Below are positions 1 to 8,146 of a DNA stretch of 8,184 nt, in pieces (position 1 is the stretch's first letter; each line of letters begins with the position of its first letter). Under the pieces are notes generated by a model. That model did not search any database, was not told where the DNA came from, and saw only the letters and a program-made list of their open reading frames with translations. Source of the DNA: JBOHSA01 sp050732995 (lineage in GTDB: Bacteria; Gemmatimonadota; Gemmatimonadetes; Gemmatimonadales; GWC2-71-9); NCBI GenBank assembly GCA_050732995.1, contig JBOHSA010000226.1, forward strand, positions 1-8,184. The letters run 5' to 3'. Position numbers and translations under genes: made by a program.

Positions 1-470
1 AGGTTCTGCCGGTGGATCTCCAGGCTGCGCTCCTGGAGGTCGGTGTAGCCGAGGTCGGTGTGGTTCGCGGCGAGCCAGTACACGGTCCAGCGCTTGGGGG
101 GCGCGAGGCGGACGCGGCGGCGGCCCACGCGGTCCCGGCCCACTTCGACGTCGATCTGGAAGTCGGCCGGCTCCGAGAGCGGGACCCAGACCTCGCCGCC
201 GAAGGTTAAGCCGCTGCCGAGCGGCAGCAGCCCGGCCGTGCCCACGAGGGTGCCGCGGCGGTCGGTGACCCGCGCGCGCGCGGCGGGGGCGTCGAGTCCC
301 GCGACGCTGATGCGCACGAGGTTGCGGCGGCCGTCCGGCTGCTGGAACAGTGCTGTGGGCCGGGCGTCGATGACCGGGGGCGGGGGCGCGGCGGTCCCGC
401 GCCCGGCCGCGCCCTTGGGCGTCGCGGCCAGGGCCGCGAGCGAGCCGAAAAAACCTCTACGATCGGTCAT
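1..470 (-). CDS. Glycoside hydrolase family 38-like exported protein (N-terminal part, runs off left edge)
   Basis: Only the first 156 codons are in the window; the gene continues beyond position 1. The frame is open from ATG at 470. Residues 2-17 (TDRRGFFGSLAALAAT) look like a twin-arginine export signal: an RR pair, then FF and a short Ala/Leu-rich stretch. A Pro-rich linker follows (residues 29-32). Residues 35-125 look like an N-terminal beta-rich domain. The catalytic domain begins near residue 128 with WTVYWLAANHTDLGYTD. The His137-x-Asp139 pair matches the zinc-binding HxD of GH38 alpha-mannosidases (usual form H-[ST]-H/D-x-D-x-G). I infer an exported, metal-dependent glycosidase, but the zinc ligands further along are outside the window. 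No clear Shine-Dalgarno precedes the ATG, so a slightly different start is possible. The family call is moderate; the reality of the gene is better supported by the Tat signal and the conserved-looking block. Confidence 0.68.
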   Translation of the reverse strand, partial: MTDRRGFFGSLAALAATPKGAAGRGTAAPPPPVIDARPTALFQQPDGRRNLVRISVAGLDAPAARARVTDRRGTLVGTAGLLPLGSGLTFGGEVWVPLSEPADFQIDVEVGRDRVGRRRVRLAPPKRWTVYWLAANHTDLGYTDLQERSLEIHRQN

Positions 471-918
471 GAAACGTGCGGAAAGATACCCGAGACCCCA
501 CGAAAAGGCTCCCGCTGGACGCAACACGGTGTGCGCGACAGGGGTGAGCCTCGCGCTGGGCGGCGTGTACGCGACCGTTCCCGGCGAGCGCGACCCCGCG
601 CTCGGCGCGGGCTACGCCGTGGTCACGCTCGGCCCGGAGGATGGCGCCGTGACGCTGCTCGCCGGTTATCCCTTCACCACCCAGGATCTCGCGCCCGAGC
701 CGGTGATCCTCCTGGGCGGCGAAGCGCGCGTCGGCGGGCGCAGCAAGTTCCTGGCCGAACTGTGGAAGCTCCCGGACGTCGACGTGGTGCCGACGCTGTT
801 CGGCTTGCGGTGGTTCGGGAACCGCCTGGCCGTCGATTTCGGGCTGGCGTATTTCATCGGGGGAGACGTGGAGGGTTTGCCCTTCTTCCCCTGGGTGGAT
901 TTCGCCGTCAACTGGTGA
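469..918 (+). pseudogene. C-terminal remnant of an outer-membrane beta-barrel protein
   Basis: In this frame, from about 541 to the TGA at 916-918, the protein has alternating hydrophobic/polar strands: LALGGVYATV, AGYAVVTLG, VTLLAGYPF, VILLGGEARVG, FGLRWFG, LAVDFGLAYF and a final FPWVDFAVNW. The last residue is aromatic, as in barrel proteins recognised by the BAM complex. From memory it resembles the last third of beta-barrel proteins common in Gemmatimonadota, which are roughly twice as long and carry a signal peptide. Here there is no signal peptide. The in-frame ATG at 469 gives about 24 charged, unlike residues before the barrel-like part begins, and upstream of 469 the frame is only the antisense of the glycosidase gene. 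GTG at 529 or 544 are alternative starts. I read it as a gene fragment left by a rearrangement; a short expressed protein cannot be excluded. The 469 start is uncertain. Confidence 0.55.
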
Positions 919-932
919 GCGTCACGGCACCC

Positions 933-960
933 TTGATTCCAGGTGCCCGCCTGCTAGGTT
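933..960 (+). promoter_or_regulatory. Possible sigma70-type promoter for the small lipoprotein
   Basis: TTGATT (933-938) and TAGGTT (955-960) are separated by 16 bases and lie about 50 bases ahead of the lipoprotein ATG. The -35 matches 4 of 6 and the -10 only 3 of 6 consensus bases, so this is a weak call. It is the best candidate in the 91-base gap between the barrel remnant and the lipoprotein gene. Confidence 0.28.
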
Positions 961-999
961 TTCCAGCGCCGAACCGCCCACTAACCGCCACTCTCTTTC

Positions 1000-1004
1000 A
1001 GGAG
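1000..1004 (+). promoter_or_regulatory. Shine-Dalgarno site of the small lipoprotein
   Basis: AGGAG sits five bases ahead of the ATG at 1010. It fixes the start of this short gene and is the clearest ribosome binding site in the window. Confidence 0.75.
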
Positions 1005-1009
1005 CAGGA

Positions 1010-1177
1010 ATGAAGCGTCTCGCACTCGCCGTGGCGATCCTCGCCGCGGCCGCCGCCTGCAAGAAGGCCGACGAGCAGCCGGCCCAGTCGACCGACACGA
1101 CTCACATGATGGCCGATTCGACCAAGATGATGGGCGACACGACCAAGATGGCCGGAGATACCACGAAGCGGATGTAG
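1010..1177 (+). CDS. Small putative lipoprotein with four heptapeptide repeats
   Basis: A 55-residue protein with start ATG 1010 and stop TAG 1175-1177. Residues 1-16 (MKR, then LALAVAILAAAAA) form a lipoprotein-type signal peptide and Cys17 is the likely lipidated residue. The lipobox is Ala-rich (AAAC), weaker than the usual L-[AS]-[GA]-C. The mature part starts KKADEQPAQS and then consists entirely of four 7-residue units, residues 28-55: TDTTHMM, ADSTKMM, GDTTKMA, GDTTKRM. The mature chain would be about 39 residues, rich in Met, Thr, Asp and Lys, with no predicted globular domain. A strong AGGAG site precedes it and a terminator follows, so it is probably a single-gene transcript. Function is unknown. 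Met/His/Asp-rich tails sometimes bind metals, but that is only a suggestion. It is short, but signal, SD and terminator together make it convincing. Confidence 0.8.
   Translation: MKRLALAVAILAAAAACKKADEQPAQSTDTTHMMADSTKMMGDTTKMAGDTTKRM
1091..1174 (+). repeat. Four 21-bp tandem repeats within the lipoprotein gene
   Basis: Units at 1091-1111, 1112-1132, 1133-1153 and 1154-1174, each encoding x-D-[ST]-T-[KH]-[MR]-[MA]. The DNA units differ at many third positions (for example GAC/GAT, ACG/ACC), while the peptide pattern is kept. This suggests an old duplication held by selection on the protein. Confidence 0.7.
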
Positions 1178-1204
1178 GCCGGTTGCGCCGCTCGCAGCGA
1201 CGAA

Positions 1205-1239
1205 GCCCGGGCCTACCACGCGCCCGGGCGTTTCGTTTT
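1205..1239 (+). terminator. Rho-independent terminator after the small lipoprotein
   Basis: GCCCGGGC (1205-1212) pairs perfectly with GCCCGGGC (1222-1229) across a 9-base loop and is followed by the T-rich GTTTCGTTTTC. The flanking CGAA (1201-1204) can also pair with TTCG (1232-1235). It lies 28 bases after the lipoprotein stop. It is also 20 bases past the end of the convergent epimerase gene, so it could act on both strands. However, the minus-strand transcript lacks a U run after the stem. Confidence 0.75.
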
Positions 1240-1258
1240 CGATCGCCCACGAGACCGG

Positions 1259-2251
1259 TCAGCGGCCCCGTGCCGCGCCCGTCAGGAACCACCGCACGGT
1301 GCGCTCGATCGCCTGGCCCGGCGTGAACGGCGGCCGCCACCCGAGCTCTTCCCGCGCCCGCTCGGCGACGTATGGGTTCTCCCCGGTAGCAAACGACAAG
1401 CCGGCCCGGGCGAGCCGCGGGCCGGCGAGGAGCGCGATGAAGACCCGCGCCAGCAGGCGTGGCACTGGAACGATCCGGGGCTTCGCGCCCAGCGCCGCCG
1501 CGAACGTCACGAGGAACTCGCGCTGGGTGAGCCGCGGCTCCGCGTCGGTCGTCACGTTGTAGGCGCGGAATCCGTCGAGCGGCGCCTCCAGGGCGGCCAC
1601 CGCCGCGGCCGCGACATTGCCCGCGTAGACGCACGCGAGGTGGTTCGTCCCGGGGCCGACGAGCGGCAGGAACCTCCGCCGCGCGATGCGGATCAGCCGC
1701 GGCGTGAACAGCCGGTCACGCTCGCCGTAAATCACGTTAGGCCGGAGCGCGACGGCCGGCACGCCGCCGCCCCGCGCCGAGTCCCGTACGAGCTCCTCCG
1801 CCGCGCGCTTCGTCCGGGCGTAGAAGTCGTGGTCGGCGATGGGCCCGAAGGGATGGTCTTCGGTCTGCCGCTCCCGCTCCGGCCGGTACGCCGCCGTGCC
1901 GCCGTACACCGCGACGGAGGAGATGTGGACCAGGCGCGCGCCGACGGCACGCGCGGTCTCGACCGCGAGCCCGGTGCCGCCCACGTTCACGCGGACGTAC
2001 TCGTCATAGCTCGCGCGGCGCTGCACGATGGCGGCCGCGTGGACGATGCCGTCCACTCCCTCCGCCGCCCGGCGCCAGGCGTCCGCATTGGTCACGTCGC
2101 CGATCACGGTTTGGGCTCCCAGGCGCTCCACGATCGCCCGACTCTCTCCCCGCTCGCGCACCAGCGCGCGCACAGAGTCGCCCCGGGCCCGTAGGGCTTC
2201 GATGACGTGGCTGCCGACGAGGCCGCCACCGCCCGTCACCAGCACGGTCAT
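1259..2251 (-). CDS. NAD(P)-dependent epimerase/dehydratase (extended SDR family)
   Basis: A 330-residue extended short-chain dehydrogenase/reductase. The N-terminal Rossmann motif TGGGGLVG (residues 6-13) fits GxxGxxG. HISSVAVYGG (109-118) carries the catalytic Ser region, and Tyr144-ART-Lys148 is the YxxxK pair. LRPNVIYG (169-176) is the usual strand after it. The C-terminal part (about 180-325) resembles 3-beta-HSD-like and sugar-epimerase enzymes, ending in a WRPPFTPGQAIERTVRWF segment. It should use NAD(P) on a nucleotide-sugar, sterol-like or 3-oxo/hydroxy substrate; the sequence does not decide which. The start is ATG 2251, which overlaps the ygfZ stop as ATGA. No Shine-Dalgarno is visible, so translation is probably coupled. 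A longer upstream reading of the frame is rejected because it lies within ygfZ and has no family-like sequence. It is the last gene of the operon. Confidence 0.88.
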   Translation of the reverse strand: MTVLVTGGGGLVGSHVIEALRARGDSVRALVRERGESRAIVERLGAQTVIGDVTNADAWRRAAEGVDGIVHAAAIVQRRASYDEYVRVNVGGTGLAVETARAVGARLVHISSVAVYGGTAAYRPERERQTEDHPFGPIADHDFYARTKRAAEELVRDSARGGGVPAVALRPNVIYGERDRLFTPRLIRIARRRFLPLVGPGTNHLACVYAGNVAAAAVAALEAPLDGFRAYNVTTDAEPRLTQREFLVTFAAALGAKPRIVPVPRLLARVFIALLAGPRLARAGLSFATGENPYVAERAREELGWRPPFTPGQAIERTVRWFLTGAARGR

Positions 2252-3288
2252 GCGGGCTCGTGACGGAGCAATGAGAGGGGCAGCTCGACCACGCGGGCGT
2301 CCACGGCGCCCGCCCGCACGACGGCCCCGGATGGGACCTCGCGCCGCACCATGGCCAAGCCGATCCAGCGGCCGCCCGCGGCGCCGCCCGGGCCCGCCCG
2401 GTCGTCGGGGAGCCACGCCACGCTCGTGACGCGCCCGACCTCGCGGTCGAGATGGATCACCGGCCCCCCCCCTTCATCGACGGCGGGCTCGCCGTCGAAC
2501 ACCAGGCCTTGCAGGCGCCGGTTCGCGTGACCGCGGAAGTGGAGGCGACTGACCGTTTCCTGCCCCGTGTAGCAGCCCTTCGTGTAGGACACGCCGCCGA
2601 TCTCGTCGAAGCGCACTTCCTGGGGAATAGTTTTGTCGTCCACTTCGGAGGCGAGGGCGGGCCAGCCGGCGACGATCCGCGCCAGATCGAGCGCTTCCGG
2701 GCCGGCGCGCAGGGCACCGGCGGCGGCGAGCCGCTCCTCGAGCGGCTCGGCGTGTGCGGCCGCCACGGAGAGCTGGAGGGCGAACGGCGCGGTTTCGCTC
2801 GCCCGGGCCACCTCGCAGGCCACGCCGGCCGCCGCAGCGTGGGCCACCCGCCCCGGAGCGGCGGGCACCGGGATCCCGGCCGCTTCCGTGAGAGCCAGGG
2901 CGCGCGGCCCGGCCACGCGGATGACGCCGGTGTCCTCGGTGCGATCGGTCACGCGCGCCAGCCGCGGTGGAATCGAGCGGGTGAAGATGTCCAGCGTACG
3001 CTCGCGTCCGGCGCCGGGCACGGTGAAGCGCACCGTGGTGCCGAGGCGCGCGGCCCACCCCTCAGTCACGATCATCCCCTTGGGCGTGAGCAGCGCGCCG
3101 TACACGAACGCGCCGTCGCCGGGTTTCTCGATGTCATTGGTGAGGACGCCCTGGAAGCAGGACACGGCGCCGGGCCCCGAGAGCTCCACCACGGCGAGGT
3201 CGGGCCGCGCGACCACCGCGCCCGCGCGCAGGGCGTCCACCACGCGGGGGCCAACCTGATCGGGCCCGAGTTTCGTGAGCCGGGTCAT
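2248..3288 (-). CDS. ygfZ: YgfZ/GcvT-like folate-binding protein supporting Fe-S enzymes
   Basis: A 346-residue protein of the YgfZ (COG0354) branch of the GcvT fold. The signature K-G-C-Y-x-G-Q-E is intact at residues 237-244 (KGCYTGQE, with Cys239). The N-terminal FQGVLTNDIE (45-54) is the usual YgfZ block, and there is a C-terminal barrel-like part (about 255-340). In E. coli the family binds tetrahydrofolate and maintains certain Fe-S enzymes such as MiaB. The start ATG 3288 overlaps the hydrolase stop as ATGA, and a GAGGA site (complement of 3295-3299) lies six bases ahead. Placement three genes after the two-cluster protein GlcF suggests, as inference, that it helps keep GlcF loaded under oxidative load. 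A run of nine C bases at 2464-2472 (Gly-Gly-Gly) keeps the frame. Confidence 0.9.
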   Translation of the reverse strand: MTRLTKLGPDQVGPRVVDALRAGAVVARPDLAVVELSGPGAVSCFQGVLTNDIEKPGDGAFVYGALLTPKGMIVTEGWAARLGTTVRFTVPGAGRERTLDIFTRSIPPRLARVTDRTEDTGVIRVAGPRALALTEAAGIPVPAAPGRVAHAAAAGVACEVARASETAPFALQLSVAAAHAEPLEERLAAAGALRAGPEALDLARIVAGWPALASEVDDKTIPQEVRFDEIGGVSYTKGCYTGQETVSRLHFRGHANRRLQGLVFDGEPAVDEGGGPVIHLDREVGRVTSVAWLPDDRAGPGGAAGGRWIGLAMVRREVPSGAVVRAGAVDARVVELPLSLLRHEPA

Positions 3289-4166
3289 GGCGTGTCCTCG
3301 AGCCAGGCCGCCACGCGCGGCCAGCACCGCTCGCGGGCCCGGTGGTCGCGCAACAGGCCCCTGTGCGACAGGCCGTCGGCAACGGCCAGCGCTTTTCGGG
3401 TCGCGCCGACTGCCTCGACCACCTCCCGGCAGCCTTCCGCGGGCGCGAACAGCCGGTCCGCCGCCCCGGCCACGCCGAGGTACGGTGTGCCCACACCGGC
3501 GAGCGCCGCGAAGTAGTCGAACCCGTCGGCACCGATCCAGCCTCCGCGCACGTTCCAACCCATCCAGTCCGCGAGGATGCGGGCGGCTTCGTCCTCGGAG
3601 CCCATGCCTAACGCGCGGGCCGGGAAGGTGCCAAGCGCTAGGGCCGTCCCGATCGTCGCCGCCGCGAGCGCGTAGCGCACGGCGCCCAGCCGCCGCGGGC
3701 CAGGCGTCCCGAAGGACACGATCGCGCTGACCGGGGGCGGGGGGGGAGGGGTGGGGGGCCCGGTCAGGTCGGCCGTCCCGAGCCGCGCCAGCCAGCACAA
3801 CCCGACGGCGCCGCCGGAAGAGTGGCCGATCCACGCGAGCGGGGCGTCCCGCGTCTCCTGGCGCACGCGAGCGGCCAGCGCGGGCGCGTCGAACAGGATC
3901 CAATCCTCGAACCGCCAGGTCCCGGGTCGGGGTTCCCGCGGGCTGGCGCCGTGATGCCGCAGGTCGGCGAGCCAGACATCGAAGCCGCAGCCGCTGAGGA
4001 AATCGGCGAGGCCGCCGCCCTCCTTTCGCCGCCACACCGTGTGGCTGGAGAACGCGCCGTGTACCAGCAGAACGGCGGGCCGGCCGTTTTCGGCGCGACC
4101 GGGCGGCGGCAGCCGGTGCAAGGCGAGCGTCACGCCGTCCGCGGTCTCGACCGCCTGCGAAATCAC
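3285..4166 (-). CDS. Alpha/beta-fold hydrolase
   Basis: A 293-residue cytoplasmic protein with the alpha/beta-hydrolase order of motifs. VHGAF (35-39) is the oxyanion region, LADLRHHGAS (66-75) follows, and the nucleophile elbow GHSSG (114-118) holds Ser116. GVAGAADRLF (231-240) holds the probable acid Asp237, and GLSHRG (265-270) the probable base His268. The cap segment (about 165-215) is hydrophobic, with Ala-rich TIGTALALGT. Substrate is unknown (ester, lactone or thioester are all possible). The start is GTG 4166, overlapping the glcF stop as GTGA. Residues 137-145 form a Pro run (PPTPPPPPP) just after the nucleophile helix, encoded by the C-rich complement of a G-tract cluster. The frame passes through it unbroken. 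It ends in the ATGA overlap with ygfZ. Confidence 0.88.
   Translation of the reverse strand: MISQAVETADGVTLALHRLPPPGRAENGRPAVLLVHGAFSSHTVWRRKEGGGLADFLSGCGFDVWLADLRHHGASPREPRPGTWRFEDWILFDAPALAARVRQETRDAPLAWIGHSSGGAVGLCWLARLGTADLTGPPTPPPPPPVSAIVSFGTPGPRRLGAVRYALAAATIGTALALGTFPARALGMGSEDEAARILADWMGWNVRGGWIGADGFDYFAALAGVGTPYLGVAGAADRLFAPAEGCREVVEAVGATRKALAVADGLSHRGLLRDHRARERCWPRVAAWLEDTP
3733..3758 (+). other. Four-tract G-quadruplex motif
   Basis: On the plus strand, G runs of 5 (3733-3737), 8 (3739-3746), 4 (3748-3751) and 6 (3753-3758) are separated by single bases C, A and T. This fits the most stable class of intramolecular G-quadruplex motif (runs of at least four, 1-base loops). It lies on the template strand of the hydrolase gene and encodes the Pro run there. 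Confidence 0.6.
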
Positions 4167-5425
4167 CTGTACAACCCCGCGGCCCGGTAGGACGCGTCGA
4201 GCAGCTCCACGGGGTGGCGGGCCGAGATGGCGAGCCCCGCCGCCCGCAGCCCGGCGCCGAGCTGCATCAGGCAGCCCGGGTTGCCCGTCGCCACCACCTG
4301 CGGCGCTTCCCGCCGCAGACTCTCGATCTTGGGCGCGAGCACGGCGCGGGACATCTCTGGCTGGAGCACGGTGAAGACCCCCGCGCTGCCGCAACACAGC
4401 GTGGCGTCCGGTACCGTGAGCACCCGCAGCACGGGCACGGCACCGAGCACGCGGAGCGGGGGATCGCTGACGCGCTGCGCGTGCTCCAGATGGCACGGCG
4501 GGTCGTACGCCACGCTGGCATCGAGCGGCGCGCCCGGCACCGGGCCGCGCTCCGCGAGCAGCTCCGTGACGTCCCGCACCCGTGCCGCGAACGCCACCGC
4601 CGCGGAATCGCCGTCGAGTAGGTGGCCGTAGTCCTTCAAGATCGCACCGCAGCCTGCGCTGTTCACCACTATGGGAGCGGTGGAATCCCCGCCGAACGCG
4701 GCGACGTTCGCCCGGGCGAGCGCGCGTGCGGCATCGAGCAGCCCCGCGTGGGCGTGTAGCGCCCCGCAGCAGAGCTGGCCCGGAACTTCTCCCACCTCGT
4801 ATCCGTTCACCGCCAGCGTGCGGACAGTCGCGGCGTGGACGTGGGAAAAGAGTCCGTCCATGACGCAACCCCGGAACAGCAACGCGGAACTCGGAAGTGT
4901 GAACGCGGAACGAAAGGCTCCGGGTCGGTTCCGCGTTCCGCCTTCCGCGTTCCGCGTTGGCTTTGTCGCCGCGAGCATGCCGAGGGCGAACCGAATCCGT
5001 CCCCATCCCGCGAGCCGCGCGGGGAGCCCCGTCGCGCGCAGCAATCGGGCAACGGCGTAACACCCCTGTGAGACGCCCGGCGTGGTCAGGACCCACAGCA
5101 CCGCGCGGGCGGGCCAGGGCACGCCGCGGGCCCGGGCGAGGAGCGCGCGGGCCGTTTCCAGGCCGCGGCCGTAGCCGACGCCCGACGGGCAGACGGGCTC
5201 GCAGCCCCGGCAGCCGAGGCAGCGGTCGAGATGGGTCGCGAGGTCGGGGTCGGTGGCGGGGAGCTCGCCGCGCTCGAGGGCCCGCATGAGCTCGATCCGG
5301 CCGCGGGGGCTGTCGGCCTCGTCGCCCGTGGCGAGAAACGTGGGGCAGGCCTGGAGGCAAAACCCGCAGTGCACGCACGCGTCCAGTGCCTCGAAGCCGC
5401 CGCGCGCGCGGGGCTCAGCCCGCAC
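4163..5425 (-). CDS. glcF: Glycolate oxidase iron-sulfur subunit GlcF
   Basis: A 420-residue protein. The N-terminal ferredoxin-like part has two 4Fe-4S motifs: Cys17, 20, 23, 27 (CVHCGFCLQACP) and Cys69, 72, 75, 79 (CLGCRGCEPVCP). Two CCG-type domains follow: FRGCVMDG (Cys187) with LCCGALHAH (Cys219-220), and DPPCHLEH (Cys311) with LCCGSAGV (Cys344-345), ending in GNPGC (Cys385). This is the full GlcF/CCG architecture. It passes electrons from the flavin subunits to the quinone pool. The start GTG 5425 gives an 11-base overlap with glcE and places the first cluster at the usual distance from the N-terminus. Odd point: residues 156-182, in the linker between the ferredoxin part and the first CCG domain, are encoded by a 78-bp palindromic repeat element. 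All cluster Cys residues remain, so function is probably kept. Confidence 0.92.
   Translation of the reverse strand: MRAEPRARGGFEALDACVHCGFCLQACPTFLATGDEADSPRGRIELMRALERGELPATDPDLATHLDRCLGCRGCEPVCPSGVGYGRGLETARALLARARGVPWPARAVLWVLTTPGVSQGCYAVARLLRATGLPARLAGWGRIRFALGMLAATKPTRNAEGGTRNRPGAFRSAFTLPSSALLFRGCVMDGLFSHVHAATVRTLAVNGYEVGEVPGQLCCGALHAHAGLLDAARALARANVAAFGGDSTAPIVVNSAGCGAILKDYGHLLDGDSAAVAFAARVRDVTELLAERGPVPGAPLDASVAYDPPCHLEHAQRVSDPPLRVLGAVPVLRVLTVPDATLCCGSAGVFTVLQPEMSRAVLAPKIESLRREAPQVVATGNPGCLMQLGAGLRAAGLAISARHPVELLDASYRAAGLYR
4881..4958. repeat. 78-bp palindromic heptad element, copy A (inside glcF)
   Basis: Plus-strand order: heptads AACGCGG, AACTCGG, AAGTGTG, AACGCGG (4881-4908), a 22-bp centre (4909-4930), then CCGCGTT, CCGCCTT, CCGCGTT, CCGCGTT (4931-4958). 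The outer 31 bases of the two arms (4881-4911 and 4928-4958) are complementary at 27 of 31 positions, with a 16-base loop. The length is exactly 26 codons and glcF stays open through it. The centre contains GGCTCCGG (4916-4923). There is no U run beside the hairpin, so it is not a terminator. It has the same length and plan as copy B at 6654-6731. Confidence 0.85.
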
Positions 5426-6631
5426 GCTCGTCGCTCTCGATCGCGGCGACGATCCGGCCGCCCGGGTCGAAGGTGCGGCGCAGGCCCGACACGAGGGGGC
5501 CGACGCCTTCGCGGTACGCCCCGAAGTGCCCGACCGCGCGCCGGATCTCCCAGGGGGCCCGCTCCAGCGTGAGCGGCACTTCGAGCGCCGCCAGCGCGCG
5601 CCGCAGGTGCAGGAGTCGCTCCACCGTCGTGTCCCCACCCCAGCGTATGGCCCCCGCGCCGGGGCCCGCCGAGATCCACTCGTCCCCCACCTGGTGCTGG
5701 AGCAAGTCGAGCAACTCGTCGGTGGCGTCCGGCAGGCCGCCGATGCGGAAGGTGATGGAGCGGGTGGCGAACCCCTCGGCGGCGCGCATCCAGAACGCCT
5801 GCGCCTCGTCGGCGCGCAGGTTCGCGAACCGCCCGCCGGTGGCGGCCCGCAGCCCCGTCTCCTCCGCCTCGACCAGGGCGCCCGAGCCCGTGATCCGCAC
5901 GGCGAGCGCCCAGCGATCCCGCCGCGCGAGCGCGGGCGAGAGCAGCTCCAGCGCGGCGGGCTGCAGCCCCGCCGCCCGGATGTCGTCTGCCATCTGGGCC
6001 AGGTCTTCGCGCGCGCCTTCCAGCAGGTAGGTGTGATCGGCCCGCGGCAGGGCGCGGAGCCGGAGGTGCACCAGGACGATCACGCCGAAGGCGCCGAACG
6101 AGCCGGCCTGGAGCTTGGGCAGGTCGTAGCCGGCGACGTTCTTCATCACCTGCCCGCCGGCCTGCACCAGCCGCCCGTCGCCCGTGACGAACGTGACCCC
6201 CAGCAGGTGGTCGCGCACCGCGCCGTACCCCAGTCGCAGCGGACCGGCGGTGGCGGTGGCGACCACGGAGCCGAGCGTGCGGCCGGCGAGGCCGGGTGGA
6301 TCGAGGGCGAGCCAGGCGCCGCGATCGGCGAGCTGCTGGCGCAGGAGATCGAGTCCGACGCCCGCTTCCGCCGTGGCCGCGAGATCCTGCGGATGGATGG
6401 CGGGGACCCGGTCGAGCCGACGAGTGGTGACCGCCAGGTCGGCCGGGGCGTCGGTGGGCAGCCACGTGCCGGCGCCCTCGACCCGCACCCGCCAGCCTTC
6501 ATCGTGGGCGCTGGCGAGCAGGAGCGCCACGGCATCCGGGGAGCCCGGCGCCACGCGCGGGGTCTCGTCGGGGCTGGTCCGCTCGAGGACGGCGCCTTCG
6601 CCGAGCAGGGCGCGGACTTTTTCGAGGATGG

Positions 6632-6635
<4 letters not shown>
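5415..6635 (-). CDS. glcE: Glycolate oxidase FAD-binding subunit GlcE
   Basis: A 406-residue protein of the FAD-linked oxidase (PCMH fold) type. Typical blocks are VRVEGAGTWLP (50-60), LDPPGLAGRTLGSVVATATAGPLRLGYGAVRD (111-142, in part) and GGQVMKNVAGYDLPKLQAGSFGAFGVI (160-186, in part), followed by a substrate-side C-terminal half. In E. coli GlcE is a second flavin-type subunit needed with GlcD and GlcF for glycolate oxidation; it is about 350 residues there, so this one is somewhat longer. The start is GTG 6635, overlapping the glcD stop as GTGA, with GGAGAG (complement of 6644-6649) eight bases ahead. Upstream in-frame sequence reads only through the palindromic repeat and is rejected as coding for GlcE. 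The end overlaps glcF by 11 bases. Confidence 0.9.

Positions 6636-8142
<1,507 letters not shown>

Positions 8143-8146
<4 letters not shown>

Noticed and set aside
58..468. Long plus-strand open frame upstream of the barrel remnant
   Set aside because: It is the antisense of the Tat-signal glycosidase gene, is Arg/Pro-rich without family-like blocks, and the barrel-like sequence only begins near 541.
1205..1239. Strong terminator for the long minus-strand operon
   Set aside because: The stem is symmetric, but on the minus strand it is followed by TTCGTCGC, not a U run. I therefore call it only for the plus-strand lipoprotein gene.
2464..2472. Run of nine C bases in ygfZ as a possible frameshift
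   Set aside because: The frame before and after the run gives continuous YgfZ sequence (three Gly residues), so no shift is needed.
4881..4958. Heptad palindrome as a terminator, CRISPR repeat or REP element
   Set aside because: There is no T run after the stem, no spaced direct-repeat array with unique spacers, and the unit lacks the features of classical REP sequences. It also lies inside open coding frames.
3285..5378. 697-codon minus-strand frame that would fuse an N-terminal extension to the hydrolase
   Set aside because: The part above 4166 overlaps glcF in another frame and reads as Arg-rich noise; the GTGA start at 4166 fits the operon pattern and the hydrolase family length.
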